DNA from: Heloderma charlesbogerti
Taxonomy: Eukaryota; Chordata; Lepidosauria; Squamata; Helodermatidae
Length of the DNA stretch: 64,000 nucleotides
NCBI GenBank assembly: GCA_026122225.1
Contig: JANEZZ010001494.1
Span: forward strand, 1,736,001 to 1,800,000
Direction: 5' to 3'
The position numbers and the translations under genes were made by a program. Below are positions 1 to 10,380 of this stretch, piece by piece. The notes under the pieces are model-generated. The model was not told where the DNA came from, did no database searches, and worked only from the letters and a program-made list of their open reading frames with translations. Every line of letters starts with the position of its first letter. Positions within the stretch are counted from its first letter, which is position 1.

Positions 1-1797
1 CGTTAGCCTTAAATAAGAAGTTCAAACACTGAGCAAAGTTCTTCAAGCCCAGCGTAGCTTTGTCTTAAAAAAATAAGCCATTCCCATCACAGAAGCTCAT
101 CCTTTCCAACCAAGAGTTAAAGTATGAGTTAAAGAAGGAAAAATAACCCTTTGACTCCCAGATGGAGAGGACTGAAAACTGTCATACTTTCCACCCCCGC
201 AGCTATGAAAGCAGCTAGAATTAAACCCTGGATACATTGGACACGAGTCAAGAGAGCGAGAGGGGGAAAGTAGACTATAAACAGAAATCCTGAAAATCCT
301 TTAAAAATCATTCTGAAAAAGCAGTAAGAAGACTCAGGCTAGACCTTACTGTGGACACACCGGGAAACTGTCCCCCTGCGTACGGTCAGACCTGCAACCG
401 GAGAATTGAAGAAGGGGACTAGACCCTACTGCAGCTTGCCAGGTGAATAGCTGCCCAGCGTACAGTCAGATCCCAAAGAAGATCAAACATGCGTGTTGTA
501 GTGTTGTAGTGTTAGTAGTGTTGCATTGTGTTTCCTTAATAAGGTGCAAAAGGGGGGGTCCGCCCCTGGAAAAAGAAGTTTGTCCCAGTGATTTGCTGAT
601 AATTACTGGCTTCACCTGGCTAACATCACGAGAGTAAAACATTTTTGTTTGCCAAGAGGTATACCTGCAAACAGGCTTATTAGCTCTTGCCTAATACCTG
701 TCTGTAGACATCCTGGGAAAATTCAAAAAGATACCATGTTAAGAGTTTATGGTGTAAGTTTAACTTATTCCCAAAATGCTAATTGGGGCGTGGTTGCAAA
801 GATCCTACCCCCTACAGAGTTCACTCTACGCACCCCCATCGTTGCTGAAACAAATGCTACGTGTGCACGAATGCTTAATTGTCAAAAATTTTCCAGAAAA
901 TATAAAGCTATCCCTGGCCCCCTTCCACTGTAATAAAATTCAAAACATATCTTTTAATAATGCCCACATACTTTTGCCTCATGGATGGTTTTAGACATGT
1001 AGTTCCCGCACTTGGTCATTCATTCCTGCCAACTTGTCTAATAACCACCCATGTTGCCTCAGCCGCCAATTGAATTGGTGCCAATTCTTCCCCTGTAGCC
1101 CGAGAAAATCCGTCGACGGCAGCCTCGAGCACTCCAACTAACTAAAAATTGTAATAGTCATGTGCAGTTATATTTTGACTCAGAAAAATTGGCCTTAGCA
1201 ATGTCACTGGTTAAGGTTCCAGGTTTAGCCTTGGCTGATGGTCTGGAAATCAACCGGTTAGCTTGCAGCTTAGCCAAAAGCATAAATGCCACCTCACAAG
1301 CATTGTCATTGTTAAATAAAGAGTTGCGTGATCTAAGAGGTGCAGTTCTAGAAAACAGAGCTGGTATAGATTACCTCTTCCTTCTTCATCATTTAAGTTG
1401 TGAGACACACCAAAAGCTCTGTTGTTTTAACTTAACTGATAATGGCAATGCTGTAGATAAACAAATCAACAAGCTGCACAATATAGTAGCTAACAAAACA
1501 ATAAGACAAAACAATTAGCTAAATTAGTTAACCCCTTGGCTTCCAGATCTTAGCTAGCTTAAAAGCATTGTTCATCCTAATTCTACCAGTGTTGTTCATA
1601 AAAGTTCTGTTATGTCTCTGCGTTCCTTGTCTTATGCGCTGTTTAACCAATCTGTTTTATGTCTCAGCTAGTAAAACTGCTGCCCTCTACGCTCTAATAG
1701 CCCAACAAGAGGCTAAGTAATATGTATGTCACAAAAAGCTTTGTATAGTTATCAGAAATGCTATAATTGTAATGAAATTATGCATTTAAGGGGGGAA
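1..1797 (+). mobile_element. Decayed endogenous retrovirus, env-side internal region
   Basis: This stretch runs into a polypurine tract (about 1789-1797) directly before an LTR, as expected for the 3' part of a provirus. It keeps a recognisable transmembrane env fragment at 1162-1518. Short Cys/Pro-rich open pieces around 340-450 and 650-930 may be surface-subunit remnants, but I cannot assign them firmly. Stops and lost frames show the copy is not coding-competent. gag, pol and the 5' LTR would lie left of the window or are lost. Confidence 0.6.
1162..1518 (+). pseudogene. Retroviral env transmembrane-subunit fragment
   Basis: A 118-residue open frame with the arrangement of a retroviral TM ectodomain: a heptad-type helical stretch (about residues 30-60), an Asn/Arg-rich immunosuppressive-domain-like segment (about 62-75), then a CX6CC motif at Cys80, Cys87 and Cys88, followed by an N-glycosylation-type NLT site. 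CX6CC is known from gamma- and alpharetrovirus-like Env. The frame has no N-terminal context and stops before any membrane anchor, so it is a broken remnant. Assignment to a retroviral genus is not possible from this piece. Confidence 0.65.
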
Positions 1798-2238
1798 TGT
1801 AGCAGCCATATCGGGGGTCAGACTAAGTAGCCTCATGCAGTCTTATGCTTCATGTTCTTGCTGAGCTCTTTCTCCCTTGAATATATTGTTGTAAGCTGAC
1901 GAGACACAGGAATTCCTTATCTTGTCAAAGGTCATACAGTTATATATCTTGTTCTCTGCTGTTCTCTGTTGTTCTCTCCTTATCATGGCTACCCTATAAC
2001 CCAGTTCTTGTATTATAAACAATAGTGCTAGGAGAAGAAATATTGAGGACTGCAACCCCACGCGGGAGGGGGAGGAGGAGCCGTTTCATATGTGTCACAA
2101 TGTCTATAAAACCAATGTGCTGATGTATTTCGGGGCTTCTGGCTCTTTGGAAATGATTCCAGCCTTAAGCCCGCGCGTTAAATAAAGAATCTCTTTTTCC
2201 TTCACTCCGTGGTCTCTCTGACTCTGGGTTCTGCAACA
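1798..2238 (+). mobile_element. Retroviral LTR (441 bp)
   Basis: Begins TGTAGCAG and ends CTGCAACA, an imperfect inverted pair with TG...CA termini, right after the polypurine tract. Inside are a TATAAAA-type box near 2104 and an AATAAA signal at about 2181, spaced as U3-R-U5. Its position after env makes it the 3' LTR. The sequence just after it (2239 on) contains a TGG within 12 bp, but I could not match it to a tRNA primer site. Confidence 0.7.
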
Positions 2239-3440
2239 TTTTAACACCTGGAAAAATCCGTGAGCTGGCCCGACTCAATCTTGGGGAAACGAGCCGAAGC
2301 CCAGGGGGCCGAGCTGATGAATGCTTGGCGAGTTCCAGCCCCCCAGATCAATTCCTCCGACCTCCCTAGTTTCATTGAGAACTGTCAAATGCAATTTGTC
2401 GTACTGTGCTAGATCTTTTCCTGGCTAGCTGACCTTTGCTGACAAAATGTAGCCTTTTGAGCCATGGTACTTGTGAGGGGACACACAAAACGGTGGCAGA
2501 ATAGTGCTCTCCAGCCGATGTGTCCTGTGGGGATCCTAAAACGCACTAGAACAGCACCTCTGATGCCCTAAACGCAAGCCACATAGATGTGCCCTTCCTC
2601 CTAATGGTTCTTCAAGGCAGCATGGCTTTTCTTTTTCCCAGCGCAGCTTTCTCACTAGAGGTCGCCACCTCCCTGCATGTTCCTACTATCTCAAGCGACG
2701 ATGCAACCCTTTCCAGTGGATATGCCTCTGTACATTCACCTAGTTCACTTACTGTTTATGTTACCCTCCGATTGTTGTTAAAGCAGAAGAGAAAAGGGAG
2801 TCAAAACACTTGCAACGTGAAATGTGCATGGCCCTCTACCCCCAGAATGAAGACATGTGACAGTTTACGGATTATCAAAGGGCCACAACTTTATTATAAG
2901 GATACATGGATCTGCAAGCAACGCAGCGTTCTTTCACGTACCAAACTCACCCCAACCAGTGTGGGTTTCCTAACCTTAAGGCCAGATCTAGGAGGGTGCT
3001 CTCCAGCTATCTACCTTCAAAGGGGTGAGACCACACAGGCTTCAGGCTCTGGCACGCTTCACTGACTGATTTGTGCCTTTCTTTGCCTGCCTACCTTCAA
3101 AGATGTGTTAAGAAGGCATCTGGCAGCTTCCTACCCCATCAGCTGGAGAGCCTTAGATGGGGAGAAGCTGCCATAGCCCAAAGGTTGCCAAGTCCACTTG
3201 CACCAGTCAGCTATGAGAGTTGGTTTGGTAAGCAACCATTCACCATTAAAAGGCTTCTGGGTGCTCACCATCGTAGCCTGTGCCTAATACCCTGCCCGAT
3301 GTGGCCAATGCATGAGGAAGCCAAATCAGCCAAATTATATTTTTTACCACTCCCTTAAGCTCAACAGGGTGGACTAGGCAAAGAAAGGTGTTCCCTGTAG
3401 TCAACTGTGAGAACCACCAACTCAGTTTCTATAACAGAAG
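2239..3440. other. Unassigned region
   Basis: No gene or repeat family recognised. Two open frames (158 and 95 codons, 2589-3358) show no family resemblance and lie in proline/serine-rich low-information sequence. On the minus strand an AATAAA-like signal near 2895 hints at a retrocopied 3' end, but I could not name a parent. Confidence 0.4.
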
Positions 3441-3479
3441 GCCTCTCCCGGCATGAACCTACCCGGACACTACAATCAA

Positions 3480-3910
3480 CATCTGGGCCTTCCTCCGAGT
3501 GCCTCCTCTGTGGGAGGCTCAGAAGGTGGCAACAAGTGAAAGGGCCTTCTCAGTGGTGGCCTCCTGACTGTGAAATGAAATGAGCTCCCTGCTGAGGCCC
3601 ACCTGGAGCCAACACTGTCATCTTTTCAGCACTAGGTTAAAACTGCCCTCTACTCCCAGGCATTTAATGGCATTTAAAAGTATATGATGGGGCACTCATG
3701 TCAGCTGTCTTGAACAGGTTTGTTATTGAAACTGTGTACTGATTTTTATAGCTCTTTAATTGTTTTAAATTTCGTACCTTAAAATTCTTTAGACCATGCT
3801 TTATTTTAATGTTGTTTTATAATGTTTATAATGTCGTAGTTTTGTATTTTTTGTGAATTGTTGTGAACTGCTCAGTTATTGGGTGGTATAGAAATGAAAA
3901 TCCTCATTCT
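3480..3910 (+). mobile_element. 5'-truncated LINE 3' end (L2/CR1-type)
   Basis: Decayed coding text for the common non-LTR C-terminal segment (an 'AFSVVAPRLWNSLP'-like stretch, here degraded) is followed by an AT-rich 3' tail with the conserved end motif 'gctcagttattgggtggtat'. The same end recurs at 5480-5985, 16760-17072 and 58300-58352, which marks it as a dispersed family. Confidence 0.55.
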
Positions 3911-4146
3911 CATTATTATTATTATCATCATCAACCCCAACAGGTGACTGGCTAGTCCCATACTGAATGCGCAAGGGATATAAGTTAGCAGGAGGGTTTA
4001 CCAGGGTTAAACAGACCACACATTCAGGAGCAGAAATCCAGATCGTAAAAGGGAAAGAGGTACGACTCAATGTATTGATTACAAGAATAATGTGTTGGCT
4101 GCAAGGTTACACTGCAGTGCATTTGCCCCCAAGGCAGCCATACAAG

Positions 4147-4556
4147 TAGGGATGCTGGAGAAATTCTAGATGGACTAAAATGAACTCGGATTTCTAAGAA
4201 TTCCACCTGTGGAATCCTCTGCAGAGCAACCCCCTCAGGCTGCACGGAGTCCATGGACTTCCAGATTATTTTTTTTACTTTCCCGAAATTTACGCATATA
4301 AATTCGTAGGAAAATATGTAAGTTTCTGCTGAGGAAACATTGAATGGAATGGGGGACAATACATGAAACATGTACTAAGGTAAATTATGTAAATATTTAC
4401 ATAAATACTTAGGTAAATACTTAAGTAATTATTTGTGTATTTTTCCGCACGACAAAAAAAAAATGCATCCGTCTGTGGGCGGACAATGGAACAAAAGGCA
4501 CCTGACAATCCATGAAACACAGACAGAGTGGATTTTACACAGTCCATATATCCCTA
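4147..4556. mobile_element. hAT-like non-autonomous element, TSD catacaag
   Basis: The 410-bp element starts TAGGGATG and ends ATCCCTA. It is flanked by a perfect 8-bp direct repeat, catacaag (4139-4146 and 4557-4564). Inside are TTACATAAATACTTA-type palindromes and a 'gtgtatttttccgca' segment. Related copies lie at 28795-29191, 37122-37526, 43568-43988 and 63302-63729. It has no coding capacity. Confidence 0.85.
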
Positions 4557-4749
4557 CATACAAGTCCCCAACCACAGCAGGGGTTACAGTTACTGAACAG
4601 TAATGGCTCATTGTGACCTAACTTGACATCTTCAGCAAAGGGGGACGGCCAGTCCTCCAATCTCTGGGTGGAAGCGGGCTCTGAACCATTTCCAATCTGT
4701 TCAAGGCAAGGCTTTTTTAAATGATGGAACAGGCAGACCACTGTGGAGT

Positions 4750-5041
4750 TTTTTTTAGAAATATATGTTTACTGTACTCATATCCTGGTCTTCTGTGAGA
4801 CTCCCAGTGGTCTCCTATCCAAGGGACGGATCAGCTCCATACCTACTTAGCTGCGGCAATTTCGGGCCGTTCACCGGGCCCCTCGTTCTACGTGTTTGAT
4901 GTGAAGAAAGCGCTGGTAGTTAAGGAAGTGTTGTGTTTTTCCTGGCGTTTCTTCATGCACACATTGTACCTTGTACAAAATATCCACGATAGCATGCTAG
5001 GTACTGTACCTGGCACTGAAGTGTAATAGTCTGCATTACTA
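4750..5041 (-). mobile_element. 5S-rRNA-like SINE, copy 1
   Basis: On the minus strand, about 4795-4870 resembles the 5S rRNA internal promoter: 'agctaagtagg' (box A-like), then 'cttggataggagaccactgg', close to the 5S intermediate element and box C. The + strand left end is a T-run, i.e. a 3' poly(A) in sense. The insert is bounded by identical 36-bp direct repeats (4714-4749 and 5042-5077). Together these suggest a SINE3-type retroposon. The rest of the body is unassigned. Confidence 0.5.
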
Positions 5042-5479
5042 TTTTTAAATGATGGAACAGGCAGACCACTGTGGAGTCAGCTGACTGACCAAGGAGTCCT
5101 TCTTTAAAATCCTAAAGATTTTAAATCAGTGCAACTGGAGCTAATTGTATTTGATAGTTCTTGCTTTGCTCACTCACTTAACTTCCCCTTTGGTGACCCC
5201 AACATTTATACTCTTTTCAGCAAAGCCAATCAATATAAAGAGATGTGAGCCAGTCCTTATGGTATCCTGCAATATTGAGGTAATGCAAACAATAGAGTGA
5301 TGTCAGCAAATCAGTCCAGTGGTGTGGGCCTACCAATATAGTATGTTCAGTGGAATAATGTATGTATGAATCCTAATAAATGAATTCACATATGTTCAGC
5401 AACATGTCCTATGAGTATAATTATATTTAGATCTTAAATATAAATATGAACTGACCAGTATACTATGTTCATCATCCAA

Positions 5480-5985
5480 GGCCCTCCTCCAGGTGCCTCC
5501 TCTGAAGGAGGTTCGGAGGGTGGCAACAAGAGAAAGGGCCTTCTCCTTGGTGGCCCCCAGTTATGGAATGATCTCCTTGATGAGGCCCACCTGGTGCCAA
5601 CATTGTCATCTTGTGAAAACTGCCGTCTTTTCTCAGGCATCTGGCAGCATACAATGAGTTTTAAATTAGGTCTTGGATTGTCTTTGGCTGATAGTTTAAC
5701 AAATTGTTTTTAGATATACGTTGGCTGTGTTACTTGTTTTTTTTTTATGTCATCCTTGCGCAGGGGCCATGCTAATCTTCTTTGTATCGTTCCAATTTTA
5801 GTATATGTGCCACTGAATTGAGCACCCATGTTACTTGTTTAAATGGTTTTATGTAAATCCCTTTCTTTTTGTATCTTGTATAATGTGTTTTAATGGTTTT
5901 TAATTTTTGTGAGCCACCCAGAGAGCTTCGGCTATGGGGTGGTATAGAAATATAATAAATGAAATGAATGAATGAATGAAATTAA
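5480..5985 (+). mobile_element. LINE 3' end, split by a U6 retrocopy
   Basis: The C-terminal coding remnant reads 'RKGLLLGGPQLWNDLLDEA' in the plus frame, followed by the 3' tail with 'cagagagcttcggctat' and 'ggtatagaaatataataaat', then a short GAAT repeat. It belongs to the same family as 3480-3910. The U6 insertion at 5740-5825 interrupts it. Confidence 0.6.
5740..5825 (-). pseudogene. U6 snRNA retropseudogene
   Basis: The reverse complement matches U6 snRNA from its 5' GTGCTC through 'acatatactaaaattggaa', 'cgatacaaagaagattagca' and 'tggcccctgcgcaaggatga'. It breaks off after 'gatgac', where U6 normally continues, and passes into a poly(A) run. Flanking direct repeats 'tgttacttgttt' (5728-5739 and 5829-5840) prove insertion by LINE machinery. 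The missing 3' part and lack of a U6 promoter argue against function. Confidence 0.9.
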
Positions 5986-6427
5986 GCATCACCTCAAGCC
6001 ACTTCTAACCCCCTTAGTAATGCTTTCTTTGACTTCTTCATGGACTATGTTGTTTTGGCCTTCTCTTCACGCTGACATCTGTGCCGCCCTGCTAATGTCA
6101 TCAGCAGTGAAGTAACATATAGATATTCTTGTCTCATCACATCAACAGATGTTCATGTCCCTGCAAGCCCTGATCCATCGGTGAAATCTTTTGGTCATAT
6201 TGTGTGCACAAAGAACACCTGCTGCCCAGGAAGGAGGCTTGCTGGCCCCTCTTGATGGGCTCACCTGGACCACAGAACACTCTTCTCCTGTCAGGGGTTG
6301 GGCCAGTGCTGAGGGACAGGGTAATGGCCTTCTGGTAAGCTCTTGAGAAACAAGAGCTGCCAGTTTAAACTGTAAAAACACTTTAAGAGAAGCAAAGATC
6401 CCTAAAGGAAAGGGAAGGGTAATGCGT

Positions 6428-6965
6428 TGTCAGGAGTGCCCTGGCAGCCTCTTTCAGTAGACTCCAATAGCCAACTCAAGACACAGATGAAAGGATTCTT
6501 TTCAAGGCTTTAATCCTTTTACAACTTAATGACTCTTTCAGATGCTAATCACCAGCGAACAAGCAAGGAACAGCAGAGTGGCCTATGCTCCGAGTAGGCA
6601 GTTGATCCCCGTTTGAAGGAGAGTCACTTGAAGACCCTGAACTTACGGGCTAGGGAGAGATCCTCTCTCTTTCCCTTGGGTCCACGGGAGGCGGCCGTTG
6701 CTTGCGCGCCAAATGGGCGCTACGCCTCCTTTCCGCGCCCTCCATCGCTCATTGCTCCCTGCGTCTGCATCGAGCGTCTAGCAAGCCCCCCTCCCACACT
6801 TTCTCACTGCTAGGATCACTATCTATCTCAGGAATGCTGGCAGGAGGAATCTTTGCCAGCTGCTGTGCCTGTGAGGGATGAGCTGGCTCCTCTCCCACGG
6901 ATTGCTGATCCTCCTCAGAATCAGAACTTCTCTGGGGTTCTATCGGCTCAGTTTCCACCCTGCCA
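6428..6965 (-). mobile_element. Solo LTR, minus orientation
   Basis: Homologous to the LTR at 18299-18843 but inverted: it shares the 'cagaatcagaact' segment, 'ggaatgctggcaggaggaat' and a 'ggctttaatcctttt' tail (AATAAA region in sense). Ends are TG...CA type in sense. The 5-bp flanks (tgcgt and tgtgg) match only partly, consistent with an older copy. Confidence 0.65.
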
Positions 6966-6974
6966 TGTGGGTGT

Positions 6975-6975
<1 letters not shown>

Positions 6976-7028
<53 letters not shown>
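6976..7028. repeat. (TC)n(AC)n microsatellite
   Basis: A CT run passes directly into a CA run. Frames overlapping it are artefacts of the repeat. Confidence 0.95.
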
Positions 7029-7030
<2 letters not shown>

Positions 7031-7165
7031 GAAGGTTTAGACTCCAAGACTAGAGCCTGATTTCTTATGCATCAATTGTTCCTTAGATACCATTACTAGT
7101 GCCCACTGGTCCTGCCTCTCCATCTCTCTCTTTTTTCTCCAAGCATCATACCATATGTCTCCTTG

Positions 7166-7614
7166 CTTTTTTTAGAAATATATGTTTACTGTACTCATAT
7201 CCTGGTCTTCTGTGAGACTCCCAGTGGTCTCCTATCCAAGGGACGGATCAGCTCCATACCTACTTAGCTGCAGCTATATCGGGCCGTTCACCGAGCCCCC
7301 TCGTTCTACGTGTTTGATGTGAAGAAAGCGCTGGTAGTTAAGGAAGTGTTGTGTTTTTCCTGGCGTTTCTTCATGCACACATTGTACCTTGTACGGACCA
7401 TCTAGTGTATCATGTGCATTTCTATCCTCACTTTGATCACCACTGCCAGTCCCCACATATCCAGGATTATGGAGGAAGTCTTCCAGGTCAGACAGAGTGG
7501 CTTCCAATCAAGCTCGCATCCTGGCACCTTCCATTTTAGAAATGATAAAATATCCACGGTAGCATGCTAGGTACTGTACTTGGCACTGAAGTGTAATAGT
7601 CTGCATTACTATTT
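7166..7614 (-). mobile_element. 5S-rRNA-like SINE, copy 2, with an extra 152-bp module
   Basis: Near-identical to copy 1 from the T-rich left end through the 5S-like segment to 'gcattactatt', but it carries about 152 bp (7395-7546) absent from copy 1. On the minus strand that module is open and joins the adjoining shared sequence in one 77-codon frame (7274-7507). I found no clear flanking duplication. Confidence 0.5.
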
Positions 7615-8045
7615 CCAACTCTCAGAGCCAAATGCAAACTAATCGGTACATATCAGTGGACCAATTGATACATTGGTACATTGTATAAATGCATCACCAA
7701 TTCAATTATCGCATGGTCCATCCTCCCCTTGCCCACCCCCCCCAACGCTGTTAGCAAGTTGCAGCCTGGAGAATGTGCATCTTCCTTTAAATCCCCTGAT
7801 GGAGAGGGAGGCACGCCAGCCATGGCTAATCCTAGCCATTTCCTGGTCCTGTTGTCCACCCCCTTCTGTGATGAGTAGGATTTCTGGGGAGAGTGTGACA
7901 GGACCCTGGAGAAAGGAGGTGTGAGAGGGCCATGGCTGCGTAGTTTCCTACTGGATGGGGGGATCATCTCGAGCATGACAGAGAGAGACCATGAGCCAGT
8001 GCTGACACTTAAGAGGACACAAGGTTGCATATGAAAAACATAATT

Positions 8046-8460
8046 CATAGAATCATAGAATAGTAGGGTTGGAAGGGGCCTACAAGGCCATTGAGTCCAA
8101 CCCCCTGCTCAATGCAGGAATCCAAGTCAGAGCATCCCTGACAGATGGCTGTCCAGCCTCGTCTTGAATGCCTCCAGTGTGGGAGAGCCCACCACCTCCC
8201 TAGGTCATTGGTTCCATTGTCGTATTGCTCTAACAGTCAGGAGGTTTTTCCTGATGTTCAGCCAGAATCTGGCTTCCTGTCACTTGAGCCCATTATTCCG
8301 TGTCCTGCACTCTGGGATGATGGAGAAGAGATCCTGGCCTTCCTGTCTGTGATAACCTTCCAAGTCCTTGAAGAGTGCTATCCTATCTCCCCACAGTCTT
8401 CTCAAGGCTAAACATGCCCAGTTCTTTTAGTCTCTCCGCATAGGGCTTTGTTTCCAGTCC
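8046..8460 (-). mobile_element. CR1 LINE 3' end
   Basis: Starts with the CR1 3' terminal repeat (ATAGAATCATAGAATAG on +), followed by the standard 'gggttggaaggggcc' block and the 'ggtttttcctgatgttcagc' block. Read in sense (minus) this is the C-terminal coding end plus the 3' UTR of a CR1, 5'-truncated. Confidence 0.85.
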
Positions 8461-8663
8461 CCAAACAGTTGCCCTATTTGGGTGTTCCCCTTCACATGTG
8501 AGTGGGGAGCAGGGCCACACCTACCGGATGCATCGTCACTGGCCAATCCCCTTCCCAATCCACACATTGGGGAGGCACAGAGGGTTGCTTGTGGTGCCCA
8601 TCGGCTCTCTGCAGGAGTTGGAACTCTGGTCACGCAGGGCTCCAAATCATAGAGGGAGGCAAT

Positions 8664-9482
8664 TAGGGATGTCAGAGAATTTCTCCACGAATCTCCGGGA
8701 GGCCGAATGCCAGCGCATTCGGCCCCCTGAAATTGGTGGAGAAACGGTCTGCCCCCCAGCCCCCCCCGGGACGGGACTTACCTTGTTTGAATGTCCCTGG
8801 CGGCGGCGGCGGCTCCGGCGGTGGTTCGGTGGTGGTGTGGCGGCGGCAGCTGTGGCGGCCGGTCTTCTGACCGGCTGCCGCCGCCGCCATTTCCAAGTAA
8901 AACAAACAAACAAACAAACGTGATAGGCTACGTAAAGATTTACGTAGCCTATCACGGCTAGAGTTTTAAAAAACACCATGATAGGCTACGTAAATCTTTA
9001 CGTAGCCTATCACGGCTGACTTTGAAAAAAAAAACGCATATGCAAATGGCTGCTCCTTAATATGGCGGCTCCTTAAAATACCATCCCCTTATTTTCGCCA
9101 TAGTCTACATAAATGTTTACGTAGACTACACGTGCCAAAATAAGGAACGCAAATGGCGGCGCCCATGGGCACCGCCATTTGCGTATGCCCTTTTTTTTTT
9201 TTTTAAGTCAGTCGTGATAGGCTACGTAAACATTTACGTAGCCTATCACGGCTGACTGCAGGGACGCAAACAGCGGCAGCTACGGCCGCCGCCGTTTGCG
9301 TCCCGGCCGGCCAGGAGGATTCGCGGCCGGAGGGACGGGGCGCCTCCCCTCCGGCCAGAATTTCAGCCAGAAGGACGGGGCGCCTCCCCCTCGGCCAGAA
9401 TTTCAGGGGGGAGGGACGGAGCGCCTCCCCCCCAATGCGAAGCAAGCTTCGGGTTCAGGTAAGGGACTTTCGTCCATCCTTT
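8664..9482. mobile_element. Hairpin-chain hAT-like element E1, TSD gaggcaat
   Basis: Begins TAGGGATGTCAGAGAAT and ends near 'ctttcgtccatccttt', between perfect 8-bp repeats gaggcaat (8656-8663 and 9483-9490). It contains hairpins with TACGTAAA/TTTACGTA stems at about 8918-8957, 8969-9015, 9098-9134 and 9212-9252. They alternate with GC-rich hairpins carrying CAAATGGCGGC stems. No transposase frame. Confidence 0.85.
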
Positions 9483-9779
9483 GAGGCAATACATCTACAG
9501 CAGGCTCCCTTCTACAGACGCCCCCTTTGTATGTGGCCAGTAGGGGGTGTGGCTAGTAGGGGCAGGGCAGGGGAAGTGACCCTGGCACTGCCCCCCCTCC
9601 ATGCAGTGGTGCTGTCAGGCCAGGCCTTTGGGGAAGAGGTTCAGGGCCCCACCCAGCTCAATGAGCAGGAGGGCCCCTAAACACAGCAGGGCCAGCTTAC
9701 CGTTTTTGGGAGTATGCAAAGTAACACGCATTACCATCTGAAGCGGGTGAGGGTGGCTGTCTAACTGCATCCCTGACTC

Positions 9780-10150
9780 CATGCTAGGTATGCTTGAGGA
9801 ATTTGATCTGTGTGAGATCCAACGTGAACTGACCGGATCTGCACTTCTGCACTTTGAAATGGAACTATAATGTGGATTTCATACTTCTCTGAATTTTGCT
9901 ATGAAGTTCTTGCCTCAAAGAAGTACCGAAGTGTGTTTAAAAATGCAGATTTTACGGCACTTTGGCAGTGCATGTTTTGTGAGAAAATACATTCAAAAAC
10001 ACCTGTCTAAATTCGTACTTAGCATATGAATGCTTGTGCAGATTTTTTTTAAAATTGCATTCGTCTGGAAATAGAACAGAATGGTCCTATGAATGAACAC
10101 ATGCAAAACCGACACAGACTAGAATCAGACGAATCTCTCCATCCTTATTC
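9780..10150. mobile_element. Degraded palindromic DNA element (AAAATGCA type)
   Basis: Shares 'cttctctgaattttgctatg' and the AAAATGCA-rich interior with 11640-11998 and 53637-54155. Its ends are too decayed to define a target duplication. Confidence 0.4.
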
Positions 10151-10246
10151 CACATGATTGTTAATGGCATGGAGTGAATGCCCAAATAGGGGTCATCCCT
10201 CTCTTAAAACCAAAAGCACTTCAATTTCAGTGGAATTTGCTTTTAA

Positions 10247-10377
10247 GGGTGCAATCTTATGCATGTTTAGACAGAAAAAAGTCCCTCAGCTCCCAGCATT
10301 TCCCAGCCAGCATGGCTGACTGGGGAATGCTGGGAGCTGTAGAACTTTTTTTCCCATCTAAACATGCATAGGCACCC
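10247..10377. mobile_element. Hairpin MITE, TAA target duplication
   Basis: A 131-bp near-perfect palindrome: GGGTGCAATC, then GCATGTTTAGACAG, then the 'cccagc' arm, mirrored to the right. TAA lies on both sides as a direct repeat (10244-10246 and 10378-10380), which a simple palindrome would not give. This is the PIF/Harbinger signature. Other copies: 19842, 41369, 58840, 60804 and the split copy at 14972. Confidence 0.75.
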
Positions 10378-10380
10378 TAA

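Noticed and set aside
7274..7507. 77-codon minus-strand frame as a host gene
   Set aside because: It spans a retroposed 5S-like element. No start context, splice sites or family resemblance seen; kept only as a finding about the 152-bp module.
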